In this document: positions 52,557 through 61,215 of the stretch, one piece after another
Numbering within the stretch: the stretch's first letter is position 1
Layout: every line of letters starts with the position of its first letter
Source: Ferrithrix thermotolerans DSM 19514
GTDB taxonomy: Bacteria; Actinomycetota; Acidimicrobiia; Acidimicrobiales; Acidimicrobiaceae
DNA length: 64,000 nucleotides
Assembly (NCBI RefSeq): GCF_900128965.1
Contig: NZ_FQUL01000008.1
Location: forward strand, 1 to 64,000
Direction of reading: 5' to 3'
The notes under the pieces: generated by a model
Told to the model about the DNA's origin: nothing
Databases searched by the model: none
The model's input: the letters and a program-made list of their open reading frames with translations, nothing else
Position numbers and translations under genes: made by a program

Positions 52557-53330
52557 TTACCGATGCTGCCACTTAGGCGATCTCTTTTCCAAGAAAGCAC
52601 TCATACCCTCTTGAGCATCCTGTGTCTGTGACGCTGAAGCCATCGCCTCTACCGCAAGGTCGTAGGCTTTGTCTATTGGAAGATCCATCTGGCGATAGAG
52701 GATCTCCTTGCCAAAGCTCTTTGAGTATCTGGATCCTCTGGTCGCTCTTGAAAGAAGATCTTCGGTCGCTGACTCCAGCTCGTCAGGTTCTACGGCATAG
52801 TTTATCAGACCCCACTGGGCTGCGGTAATAGCGTCGATCACGTCACCGGTAAAGGCCATCTCCGCAGCCCTTTTACGACCTATAGAGTGAGAGATCGCCA
52901 CCATAGGCGTGTGGCAAAACCATCCACCCTTTCCACCTGGAGCCGCAAATCCTGCTGCTTTAGAAGCCACCGCCAAGTCGCAGCTCGCAACGAGCTGAGC
53001 TCCTGCAGCGGTAGCTAGAGCGTGGACCTGCGCAACCACCACTTGGGGAATCTCGCCGATCAGCGTCATAAGCTCGGTGCAGGTCGCAAGGAGCTTTCTC
53101 ATATAGAAAAGATCTTGACCCGCCATATCCCGAAAGTCGTGTCCAGCAGAGAACACCGGTCCTTTGGCTCTCAACACGACGCCTGCTACCTCAGAACCCG
53201 CCACCAATGAAAACGCCTCTATCAGCTCTCGCATATGAACAAGTGAAAGTGCGTTTCGTTTTTCCGGTCGGTTCATCGTTACATAAGCTCTGTCCTCGCC
53301 GATTTCCAGCTCTACATAGTTGAACTCCAC
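52557..53330 (-). CDS. Enoyl-CoA hydratase/isomerase family protein
   Basis: A 257-residue crotonase. The oxyanion-hole loops are visible in SAGHDFRDMAG near residue 60 and GFAAPGGKGGWFCHTPM near residue 128, but the catalytic glutamates of hydratases are not clear at the second site, so reaction may be hydration, isomerisation or decarboxylation. The start is GTG with GGGGG at eight bases. It probably works on acyl-CoAs with HMG-CoA lyase nearby on the same strand, though the intervening enolase-superfamily gene breaks the pathway theme. Confidence 0.85.
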   Translation of the reverse strand: MEFNYVELEIGEDRAYVTMNRPEKRNALSLVHMRELIEAFSLVAGSEVAGVVLRAKGPVFSAGHDFRDMAGQDLFYMRKLLATCTELMTLIGEIPQVVVAQVHALATAAGAQLVASCDLAVASKAAGFAAPGGKGGWFCHTPMVAISHSIGRKRAAEMAFTGDVIDAITAAQWGLINYAVEPDELESATEDLLSRATRGSRYSKSFGKEILYRQMDLPIDKAYDLAVEAMASASQTQDAQEGMSAFLEKRSPKWQHR

Positions 53331-53451
53331 CGCTTAATCCCCCTTTTCGTGCTCCATCGTCGCCCTAAGGGCATCTTAGCAACTCTTTGTCTTACTCTAT
53401 GAAAGAACCCGCCGGCACCTCAGGTCGTCATCACCTTGGGGCCCTGATCGG

Positions 53452-54579
53452 CTAATCAAGAGCCATCGAAGTCTTTGTGTAGATACTTCTTTCAAGAGCG
53501 ATCTGTTCGATGAATAGATCGTCAAGATCAATCCCAAGACCGCTTGACTCACTTAGAACTAGTACACCCGGTTCGACAAAGTCGATATCGTCCTTTAGGA
53601 TATCTCGGACAAAGTACCGCTTTGACGGCGAGGTATCTCCCGGTAGGTCTACCCCCGGCAACGAAGCTACCGCCAGGTTCAAAGCCCGACCAACTCCCGC
53701 CTCGTACAATCCCCCGCACCACAGCGACAGGCCGTTCTCTCTACAAAACTTCTCTATTGAAATCGCCTCTGAAACTCCACCGACCCGTGCAACCTTTAGG
53801 TTTACAACCGATGCGGCTTTCAATGTCATGACCACCTCTAAGTCCTCTAAGGAACAGATAGACTCATCGAGACACAGCGGGGTCTTCATCTTTCTGGCCA
53901 GGGCTGCGTGCCCAAGCAGATCGTACACTCCGAAGGGCTGCTCGATCATCATGAGATCAAGCTCGTCAAATCTACACAGTTCATCTATGTCTGAGGGCGA
54001 ATAGGCTCCATTCGCATCGACCATCAAAGGCATCTCTGGAAAGCTCTGACGTATTCTGCGAATCCACTCATAGTCCTTCCCCGGTTCTATCTTCATCTTT
54101 ACTCTGCGGTAGCCTTCAATCTGGGCTTGGGCAACCTTATCAAAGAGGTCCTCCCAAGTCGCCTGGACACCGATACTGATGCCTGCATCAATTCGCTTTC
54201 TCACACCGCCAATTTTGCGCCATAGCGGGACTCTCTCAGCCTTGGAGAACAGATCCCAAAGTGCCGACTCCACTACCGCCTTTGCCATATAGTTCCGTCT
54301 CACCTTAGAGGCAATAGAGACAAAGTCGGAGGGGGTTTCCAGCTCCCGCTCGAACAACATAGGCAGCAAAAAGTTGTCAAGCTGATACCTAAGTGAGCAG
54401 TTTGTCTCCTCAACATAAAATGCGTCGTTGGTCGTACCGCTCTCACCATACCCGACGTACTCGCCACTGTAGATCTTTAGAAGATAGAACTCCTTGGTGC
54501 TTTGCGTACTAACCGATGACGAAAACGTCTCACGAAAAGGAAGTGACAGCCGCAGCAGCTCGACGCAGTCAACTTTCAT
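53452..54579 (-). CDS. Enolase superfamily, OSBS/N-acylamino acid racemase type
   Basis: A 375-residue enolase-superfamily enzyme of the MenC/NSAR branch. Catalytic residues: K161 and K163 in RVKMKIEPG, metal ligands D188 (VDANGAY), E213 (IEQPF) and D238 (CLDESICS), and the general base K262 (NLKVARVGG). This pattern fits o-succinylbenzoate synthase or N-succinylamino acid racemase, which cannot be distinguished by sequence. No other menaquinone gene is close, so the racemase role is at least as likely. The ATG at 54579 has GAGGA eight bases upstream; a GTG two codons upstream is less likely. Confidence 0.82.
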   Translation of the reverse strand: MKVDCVELLRLSLPFRETFSSSVSTQSTKEFYLLKIYSGEYVGYGESGTTNDAFYVEETNCSLRYQLDNFLLPMLFERELETPSDFVSIASKVRRNYMAKAVVESALWDLFSKAERVPLWRKIGGVRKRIDAGISIGVQATWEDLFDKVAQAQIEGYRRVKMKIEPGKDYEWIRRIRQSFPEMPLMVDANGAYSPSDIDELCRFDELDLMMIEQPFGVYDLLGHAALARKMKTPLCLDESICSLEDLEVVMTLKAASVVNLKVARVGGVSEAISIEKFCRENGLSLWCGGLYEAGVGRALNLAVASLPGVDLPGDTSPSKRYFVRDILKDDIDFVEPGVLVLSESSGLGIDLDDLFIEQIALERSIYTKTSMALD

Positions 54580-54617
54580 ATGCACGTCCTCAAATTGGTT
54601 CCGTTGTCAATCCATAG

Positions 54618-55550
54618 CTAGACGTTTGTGTCCGATGAGTACGTACTTGGGAAGACTCCTGCTCTAGACAGGAGTCCGGGAACCACCTTATCGAGTCTTT
54701 CTTGTAGGAACTCTATCGCCGGGAACAGCTCTTCGACATCGACGCCGGTCTCTATCCCAGACCTCTCTGCTAGGTAAATAAGGTCTTCTGTGGCTATGTT
54801 TCCGGTTGCGTTCGGAGCAAACGGACATCCTCCGACGCCCCCCAAAGAAGCGTCTAAGTTTAAGACCCCAGCCTCGATAGCAGCCCATGCGTTTGCAAAA
54901 CCGGTGTTCCTTGTGTTATGGAAGTGACAGCGAAGCTGCATTGATGGGTCGATTACCTCAGATACGGCTTCGATTCGTCTCTTTACATCCGTTGGAACCG
55001 CCACCCCAATGGTATCGGCCAAAGCAATCTCAAAGGGCCCGAAATCGGAGACGGCTTTAGCCACTGACACAAGCTGGGAAACCGGAACCTCTCCCTCGAA
55101 TGGGCATCCAAATGCTGCAGATAGAGTTACTGATACTCTCAATCCCTCCCTAGACCCCCGCTCCACTACTCGTCCCGCCGCCTCTATAGTCTCAGCAACC
55201 TTCATTCCTTGGTTTTTTTGGGAAAACGTCTCAGTTACCACAACCACGTAGTTGACCTCTTTTAGTGGGGTATCGAGCGCTCGGTCGAGCCCTCGTTCAT
55301 TCAGAACGAGACCAATGGCGCCTTCAAATATCCCATCACTAAGACTGGACAGTACACTTTCGGCATCAGCCATCTGGGGCACTCGCTTAGGATTCACAAA
55401 GCTACAAACCTCTATGCGTCTAAGCCCACTAGCCCACGCACTCTCGATCAGAGTTACCTTGTCCTCGGTAGAAAAAACTGTACTCTCATTCTGAAGACCA
55501 TCCCGTGGAGAGACCTCCACAACGTTCAGTTTCCCAGCATCTGTCAGCAC
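54618..55550 (-). CDS. mvaB: Hydroxymethylglutaryl-CoA lyase
   Basis: A 310-residue HMG-CoA lyase, cleaving HMG-CoA into acetoacetate and acetyl-CoA in leucine degradation. The TIM-barrel start VEVSPRDGLQNES near residue 12 (Arg, Asp), FHNTRNTGFANAW near 212 (His metal ligand), and the glycine-rich signature LGGVGGCPFAPNATGNIATED near 242 with the active cysteine are present. Start GTG has AAGGGA at an 11-base spacing. It may form an operon with the downstream enolase-superfamily gene, 32 bases away. Confidence 0.92.
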   Translation of the reverse strand: MLTDAGKLNVVEVSPRDGLQNESTVFSTEDKVTLIESAWASGLRRIEVCSFVNPKRVPQMADAESVLSSLSDGIFEGAIGLVLNERGLDRALDTPLKEVNYVVVVTETFSQKNQGMKVAETIEAAGRVVERGSREGLRVSVTLSAAFGCPFEGEVPVSQLVSVAKAVSDFGPFEIALADTIGVAVPTDVKRRIEAVSEVIDPSMQLRCHFHNTRNTGFANAWAAIEAGVLNLDASLGGVGGCPFAPNATGNIATEDLIYLAERSGIETGVDVEELFPAIEFLQERLDKVVPGLLSRAGVFPSTYSSDTNV

Positions 55551-55761
55551 CGTAGTTAGTTCCCTTCATCTAGGTCAGGAGCGACACAAGAGATCATTTC
55601 ACTCCCCGAGGATCTCCTTCATATCGGTCAGAATAGACCACATCCCCCACGTCTACAACTACTACCCAAAATAAGTGAAAACAAGCCAGTCTCCACAAGG
55701 CAGCGATGGGCTCTTGGGTGCTACACTCTGACCGGTACGAAAATCGTAAGGAGGCTCGGAG

Positions 55762-56256
55762 GTGTCGATAAAGGCAGTTGAGAAGTTAGAGGTACAACTA
55801 GCAACGATTTCTAAACAGCTCCCTTCCCTTCCGCAGGGATTCTCTGAAGGCTTGGCAAGGTATGCATGGATCTTATCTGGGATAGCCGGGCTAGCGTCAT
55901 TGGCGAGCGCGTGGGATCTATTTTCAATCTCAAGCACAGTAAGTGCTGTGTGTGCATTTGGACTGTGTCCAGCGTCTTTTGGAGTGTTCTTCTACCTGTC
56001 CATTGCAACCTTGGTCATCTATGGCGTTATTTACCTAAGCGCCGTAAAGCCGCTCAAGGATATGAAGAAGAATGGCTGGGATCTTGTATTTCTGGGCACC
56101 TTGGTCAACCTCGTATCTGTCGTGATCTTCATACTTGCTGGGCTTGGGGGAAACCTCGTAACCGCTCTCATTACCGTCGCCATCGTCTGGTATCTCCTCT
56201 TTGCGATTCGTCCTATCTTTGCCGGTAAAGATGCAGATGATGGCCTTGAGATCTGA
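55762..56256 (+). CDS. Membrane protein of unknown function
   Basis: A 164-residue protein with four predicted membrane helices: about 33-55, 65-92, 107-125 and 131-150. The N-terminal 30 residues are amphipathic and predicted cytoplasmic (VEKLEVQLATISKQLPS). The C-terminus is short and acidic (GKDADDGLEI). I do not recognise a family. The GTG start has GGAGG with a good spacing in GGAGGCTCGGAG. It lies alone, divergent from mvaB, 79 bases upstream of the aminotransferase. Confidence 0.7.
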   Translation: MSIKAVEKLEVQLATISKQLPSLPQGFSEGLARYAWILSGIAGLASLASAWDLFSISSTVSAVCAFGLCPASFGVFFYLSIATLVIYGVIYLSAVKPLKDMKKNGWDLVFLGTLVNLVSVVIFILAGLGGNLVTALITVAIVWYLLFAIRPIFAGKDADDGLEI

Positions 56257-56334
56257 GATGGATCACCCTTTAAAACAGGCACATCTCGAGCCGAAGGGCA
56301 CAAAAAGACATATCTGAGGGGCTATCATATCCTT

Positions 56335-57501
56335 GTGTCTTTTGGTAACCCCTTTCTCGTATCCAGAATGCAAGGATTTGACACAACGATCTTTGCTACT
56401 ATGTCTGAGCTGGCCGCTAAGAGAGGGGCTATCAATCTAGGGCAAGGCTTTCCCGACTTCGATGGTCCTGAGCCTATAAGAGATGTAGCCGTGGCTGCAA
56501 TCCGTGAAGGTCGCAATCAGTACCCTCCTGCCAGGGGTATTTTGCGGCTTCGGAAGGCGATCTCTTACCACCAAGAGCTCTTTTATGGTCTAAAGTATGA
56601 TCCTGAGTCGGAGGTGTTAGTAACGGCTGGGGCCACTGAGGCTATCGCTGCATCGCTTTTGGCGCTAATCGAACCCGGAGACGAGGTCTTAGTCTTTGAA
56701 CCCTTCTACGACTCCTACCAGGCTGCCATAACCATGGCACAAGGGGTCGTCGTGCCAGTACCCCTCGATCAGCCGAGCTGGAGCTTTGACGCTGATCATC
56801 TAAAGAGCCTGGTAACAGATAGAACCAAGGCTGTGCTCATCAACACCCCACACAACCCCACCGGAAAGGTCTTCACGGAGCACGAGCTGGGCATTCTGGC
56901 TGATCTGTGCGTACGCAACAACCTCATAGCAATCACCGATGAGGTGTATGAACATCTGGTCTTCGAAGGCGCACACATCCCCTTGGCCACATTTCCAGGG
57001 ATGAGAGATAGAACCATAACCATCTCATCAGCAGCCAAGACGTTCTCCTTGACGGGATGGAAGATCGGGTGGATATGTGCGACCCAACAGCTGTTGGATG
57101 CAGTACTTACGACCAAGCAGTTCCTCACTTACGTCAATGGCGGACCGTTTCAAGAAGGCATTGCCTTTGGCTTAGAAAACGGAACCACATTTACCTCTCA
57201 GATATCTCAGACTCTAAAGCCTCAAAGAGACGTGCTGATCGAGACACTTCGAAAAACCGGTCTTGCTGTGTGTGATACCGCTGGAACCTACTTCGTCGTC
57301 ACAGACATATCAGCATTAGAGTCGTACGACGCTACATTGTTCTGCATGGAACTCCCTAATAAGGCTGGCGTCGTAGCTATACCCATGGAGGTATTCTATA
57401 AAGATCGCGGTCGCGGTAGGACCTTAGTCAGGTGGGCATTTTGCAAATCACCTGCGACGATGGCAACCGCAGTTGAGCGCCTACTTGCTCTTGAGATCTA
57501 G
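56335..57501 (+). CDS. Class I/II pyridoxal-phosphate aminotransferase
   Basis: A 388-residue fold-type I aminotransferase of the YbdL/kynurenine aminotransferase group. Motifs: RGAINLGQGFPDFDGP near residue 29, NTPHNPTGKVF near 165, ITDEVYEHLVF near 200, and PLP lysine in SSAAKTFSLTGWKIGW near residue 232. It likely uses methionine, glutamine or aromatic amino acids with a 2-oxo acid. GTG start is assigned with GAGGGG rather far upstream (15 bases), so the true start may differ slightly. Confidence 0.9.
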   Translation: MSFGNPFLVSRMQGFDTTIFATMSELAAKRGAINLGQGFPDFDGPEPIRDVAVAAIREGRNQYPPARGILRLRKAISYHQELFYGLKYDPESEVLVTAGATEAIAASLLALIEPGDEVLVFEPFYDSYQAAITMAQGVVVPVPLDQPSWSFDADHLKSLVTDRTKAVLINTPHNPTGKVFTEHELGILADLCVRNNLIAITDEVYEHLVFEGAHIPLATFPGMRDRTITISSAAKTFSLTGWKIGWICATQQLLDAVLTTKQFLTYVNGGPFQEGIAFGLENGTTFTSQISQTLKPQRDVLIETLRKTGLAVCDTAGTYFVVTDISALESYDATLFCMELPNKAGVVAIPMEVFYKDRGRGRTLVRWAFCKSPATMATAVERLLALEI

Positions 57502-57982
57502 ATGCCTCACGAAAACTCCTCGCCGAGACACAGTCAGAGAGTGAGCCGACTAACTACGAGGTCTGCGCACCTGACTACACTACGACCTAGGTGGGACTCT
57601 GCTTCAGTCGTTGGAGTATCTAGAATAACTCTAAGAACCTCCCAGCACAGGTTGCCCCAATTGGCAAGAAATTCATCATCTTTGACTTACTTAGCGCTGT
57701 CAGATATTCACTTGAAGCTGAACCAGCAGCTTTCCTTCCGCTGATAATGAGTTCGCCACGAAGCGGAAGTTACTTGCTTGTACTTGTCAGACCTTTTAGA
57801 GTAATTCGAAGTTCTTATATCAACCATAAGTTATGAGATGACCCAATTCGATGTAAGGGTATGGCTTTAGCCTACCTACTCACTAGCAACACTCTCGCAA
57901 CAGAGAGGGTAAGACGTACGAGAGGTGAAACCTGTTAGCTTGGACTGTGACGCCAAGTTCCAATTCACGTGTACAAGATCGC
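57502..57982. other. Intergenic stretch
   Basis: About 480 bases between converging genes. A plus-strand frame of 80 codons begins directly after the aminotransferase stop but has no ribosome binding site and a Ser/Arg-rich product, so it is not called. CTTCCGCT and AGCGGAAG (57735-57742 and 57762-57769) form an eight-base inverted repeat that might end transcription. Confidence 0.4.
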
Positions 57983-58711
57983 TTAAGCTTTACGAGCGCA
58001 TCTAGCTCCGCTTTCCATCAAATACACCTTAAGCCACGGACCGATCTCCTTCCAAAATGCATAGCGCCACAACCCGTAACCTTTTGCGTTTGGGTGAAAC
58101 AGGTCAGCCGAGTAAGCCAACATCGAGTTACAATCTTTGGTCACAGAATAAAGATCGACCAGGTGCATCCCTGTATCTGCAACGCAGCGATATACGACGT
58201 CGTTCATGGCCATCACCTTCTTTGGTCTTCTCACTCTGCCTCCGAAATAAGGGATATTGGAGACAAAACTGCCTTTAGGCAACCGAGATAAAAGATCAAA
58301 GAAGTCAACCGCAAAGCTGTCCACGGAGTTCTTAAGCACATCGTTTCCACCGACGCCCAGTGTTACAAGGTCGAAGGCTTTCAAATCCAACGCATTTAAT
58401 TGATCTTCTAGAACCGATCTCGCCGTGGCTCCTGAGATACTCAAATTTGTACACGAGACACCCCCCTCTACCTCGGCCTCCAGAGACTGCTTTAGCTGGT
58501 AGACGTAACCTTTCCTCGGATCGAAAGATCCAACAGCCTGTGCTGCCGAGTCTCCAAGCGCTAGATATCTAAATGCACCCACCCGTTGCGACTCTTGGTC
58601 CCAAAAGACTCTGTGAGACTCAACGCTTCTCCTCAGGCCGAGAAGAGAAATAACCTCTAAGGTAGAGACCGAAACGACGGTGGCTTTGAACAAACTCTTG
58701 GTGAGACTCAT
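57983..58711 (-). CDS. SGNH/GDSL hydrolase family protein
   Basis: A 242-residue esterase/lipase-type SGNH hydrolase. Block I with catalytic serine is YLALGDSAAQAVGS near residue 55, block II glycine in NLSISGATARSV near 91, block III LGVGGNDVL near 119 (Asn), and block V DLFHPNAKGYGLW near 215 (Asp, His). An N-terminal hydrophobic segment (about 8-26, ATVVSVSTLEVISLLGL) suggests export or membrane anchoring. Substrates may be lipids or acylated sugars. ATG start; monocistronic. Confidence 0.87.
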   Translation of the reverse strand: MSLTKSLFKATVVSVSTLEVISLLGLRRSVESHRVFWDQESQRVGAFRYLALGDSAAQAVGSFDPRKGYVYQLKQSLEAEVEGGVSCTNLSISGATARSVLEDQLNALDLKAFDLVTLGVGGNDVLKNSVDSFAVDFFDLLSRLPKGSFVSNIPYFGGRVRRPKKVMAMNDVVYRCVADTGMHLVDLYSVTKDCNSMLAYSADLFHPNAKGYGLWRYAFWKEIGPWLKVYLMESGARCARKA

Positions 58712-58979
58712 GGTTTCAAAGGCTCAGTATAGAGACCACCCAGTGTTTCGCCCCGTTCATTCAAAGCTAATGGTACAAAAAGAGCGTTCCAACAACTTGA
58801 TCACACATAGCAAACTCTTGCACCATAACAGGACGACGAGGGGAACACTAAGGGCGAATTCAGTTTGCGGGTGTGCTATTGACGGAGGGTCTATTACAAG
58901 TTACCATGTCGTAACTAGAACTTTAGAACTCTAGTCTGCACGAGCCGGGGGGCTTTAGCATTGAGCTTGGGGGGTTTTT

Positions 58980-60980
58980 ATGACTACCACCGATATAGGT
59001 ATGCAATCAGGCGCTAGTCAGAACCGAAACGGTTTTGTCTACAGACTTACACACAGAGAACTAGAACACTACCCACGAATAAAACCACGATCCATACAGC
59101 TCGCAATTGTGGTAATTTCCACCATTGCGCTGTACTACGAGTCATACGTCGGAGGTTCGGTCTCCACACTGCTTCTTCAAAAGCTCGGGATGAGCTTTAC
59201 GTTCTACGTGGTAGCAATCGCCATCGGGAACTTAATTGGCGCCTTTGGATCGCTAGTAGCTGGAGTCGCCGACCGCGTCGGACGGGCAAACCTTGTAGTA
59301 ACGGGACTGCTGGTGACAGGGCTAGCGACATTGTTCCTGATACCAGCAATGACATCAAAGTGGCCATTTATACTATCGACCTTCTTAGTCGGAGTCATAG
59401 AGGGAATCGCCTTGGTAGCAACACCGGCACTCATAAGAGACTTCTCGCCACAGACCGGAAGAGCTACCGCTATGGGTCTTTGGACAACAGGTCCAGTGCT
59501 GGGAAGCCTCGTTGTGGCTGTCGTCGGCTCTGCTACTATCACAGCGACTACTCAGTGGCAGACAGAGTATCGAATCTGCGGAGCAATAGGACTTTTAGTC
59601 TTTCTAGTCGCTCTATTTGGCATGCGAGAGCTCTCTCCAAGACTGCGGGACCAGTTAATGGTGTCCACTAAAGATCGGGTTCTTATCGAGGCCAAAGCCA
59701 AAGGCATAGACATCGAAGCCTCTCTGGCACATCCATGGCGTCAAATGCTCAAAGCAGACATAATTATCTCTGCACTTGCGGTCTCTGTAATGTTGCTGAT
59801 CTACTATACAGCTGTCGGATTCGGCACAATTGTAATGACAACGGTCTTCGGCTTCTCTTTGAGAAACGCGAACGGAATCGCCAACTGGCAATGGGGGGCA
59901 AACGCCGTAGGACTCATAGTGATCGGCATTATCTCTGACAAGCTCAGAGTAAGAAAGCCACTTATGATCTTTGGTGCCGTAGGCGGTACGGTATTAACCG
60001 TCATCTTTATTGGGCTTTTAGGCAAGACTGTGTCTTACTACGAGATGGCACTCATTCTTGCTACGATATCGGTCTTCCTGGCCTTTGCATATGCACCCTG
60101 GATGGCCAGCTTCACTGAAACCGTCGAAGCCCGAAACCCTGCGCTCACGGCTACAGGACTTGCAATTTGGGGATGGACACTAAGGATGGTCGTATTTGTA
60201 TCATTCCTTATCTTGCCCCTTATAGTCACATCGGTAACTCCACTTGTATCTTACGGAGCTAAGGTCAAGGCTTATGCAAACCAGTACAAAGAGCAGATCG
60301 CCTTTGCGGAAACGCACGCCTCACTAATCAGTTTTGCCAAGACCCATGCGTCCCTGATCGCCTTCGCAGAGACGCACCCACAGATAATTGCGACGGCTAC
60401 GAAATATCAGACACAGTTAGCCAACGCCCAAAGGTTCGCACCTGAGCTTTCGGTAATTGAACATAACCCGACTATTTTCTCCCAGCTGGCCAAGTACACT
60501 AACCCGTCTCAGATTCCGTCTTCGCTAATTAGCCAGGCGATCGCTGCTGCGGGAGGTGGCGCTAAGGGCCAGCAGATAGTGGGAACAATCGCTCAAAACG
60601 CTGCAGCGATCGACGGGGTCATAGCGGTCGCACCTCAACTTCAGACGTTGGCTCCCTATACTACACAGCTAAAGGAACTGGCGGCTAACGCTTCAGAGTT
60701 CCAGCAGTTGCAGGCAAACGCCGCCCAGCTTAATCAGCTCAAGGCCGTTGCTCCAGCACTTACCTTCTTGCAAGAGCACGCCACCGCAGTGGTCAACGCT
60801 GCCAAGAATGGTCCTAGTCAGTGGAAGACCTGGTACTGGATCTGCGTAGCAGCCTTCATATTCTTTATGCTCTCGGTGCCGCTTATGAAGGGACGTTGGA
60901 GTCCCGCCAAGGCCAAGAAAGATGAGGAAGAGCATGAGAACATGGTCCAAGAGGAGCTCAAGCAGCTGCATCTCGTGTAA
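58980..60980 (+). CDS. MFS transporter with large extracytoplasmic insert
   Basis: A 666-residue major facilitator. The first eleven helices cover about 30-422 with the motif ADRVGRANLVV after TM2. Between TM11 (ends near 422) and TM12 (615-637) there is an insert of about 190 residues, extracytoplasmic by topology. Its beginning holds six 10-residue repeats (442-501), the best FAETHASLIS, FAKTHASLIA and FAETHPQIIA, then a helical Gln/Ala-rich part. The C-terminal tail is highly charged and cytoplasmic. The substrate is unknown. GGGGGG lies five bases before the ATG. It is followed by a strong terminator hairpin. Confidence 0.85.
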   Translation: MTTTDIGMQSGASQNRNGFVYRLTHRELEHYPRIKPRSIQLAIVVISTIALYYESYVGGSVSTLLLQKLGMSFTFYVVAIAIGNLIGAFGSLVAGVADRVGRANLVVTGLLVTGLATLFLIPAMTSKWPFILSTFLVGVIEGIALVATPALIRDFSPQTGRATAMGLWTTGPVLGSLVVAVVGSATITATTQWQTEYRICGAIGLLVFLVALFGMRELSPRLRDQLMVSTKDRVLIEAKAKGIDIEASLAHPWRQMLKADIIISALAVSVMLLIYYTAVGFGTIVMTTVFGFSLRNANGIANWQWGANAVGLIVIGIISDKLRVRKPLMIFGAVGGTVLTVIFIGLLGKTVSYYEMALILATISVFLAFAYAPWMASFTETVEARNPALTATGLAIWGWTLRMVVFVSFLILPLIVTSVTPLVSYGAKVKAYANQYKEQIAFAETHASLISFAKTHASLIAFAETHPQIIATATKYQTQLANAQRFAPELSVIEHNPTIFSQLAKYTNPSQIPSSLISQAIAAAGGGAKGQQIVGTIAQNAAAIDGVIAVAPQLQTLAPYTTQLKELAANASEFQQLQANAAQLNQLKAVAPALTFLQEHATAVVNAAKNGPSQWKTWYWICVAAFIFFMLSVPLMKGRWSPAKAKKDEEEHENMVQEELKQLHLV

Positions 60981-60987
60981 ATGAACC

Positions 60988-61030
60988 GAAAGAGCAGAAC
61001 CAAAGGAGCTTACCTTGGTTCTGCTCTTTC
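60988..61030 (+). terminator. Strong terminator after MFS gene
   Basis: GAAAGAGCAGAACCAA (60988-61003) pairs perfectly with TTGGTTCTGCTCTTTC (61015-61030), giving a 16-base-pair stem and an 11-base loop, followed by TCATTT. It starts seven bases after the MFS stop. Confidence 0.75.
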
Positions 61031-61215
61031 TCATTTAACTCTTCATGCGGCTCGCACGCAAAGATTACTTTCTCAGATACTCCCCGTAGACGTAATAAAT
61101 CCGACTTATCTCGAGTCAAATTTCAAAACTTTAACACAAAAACGCGTCCGAGGCACTCTCGATAACGTACAATTTGCTAAATATCCATCGAAGCAAGATA
61201 TTGGGGGTAGATAAG

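Noticed and set aside
57502-57744. 80-codon frame right after the aminotransferase stop
   Set aside because: No ribosome binding site, Ser/Arg-rich chance-like product.
60303-60482. Tandem DNA repeat
   Set aside because: The ten-residue periodicity is in the protein; the codons differ too much between units for a DNA-level tandem repeat.
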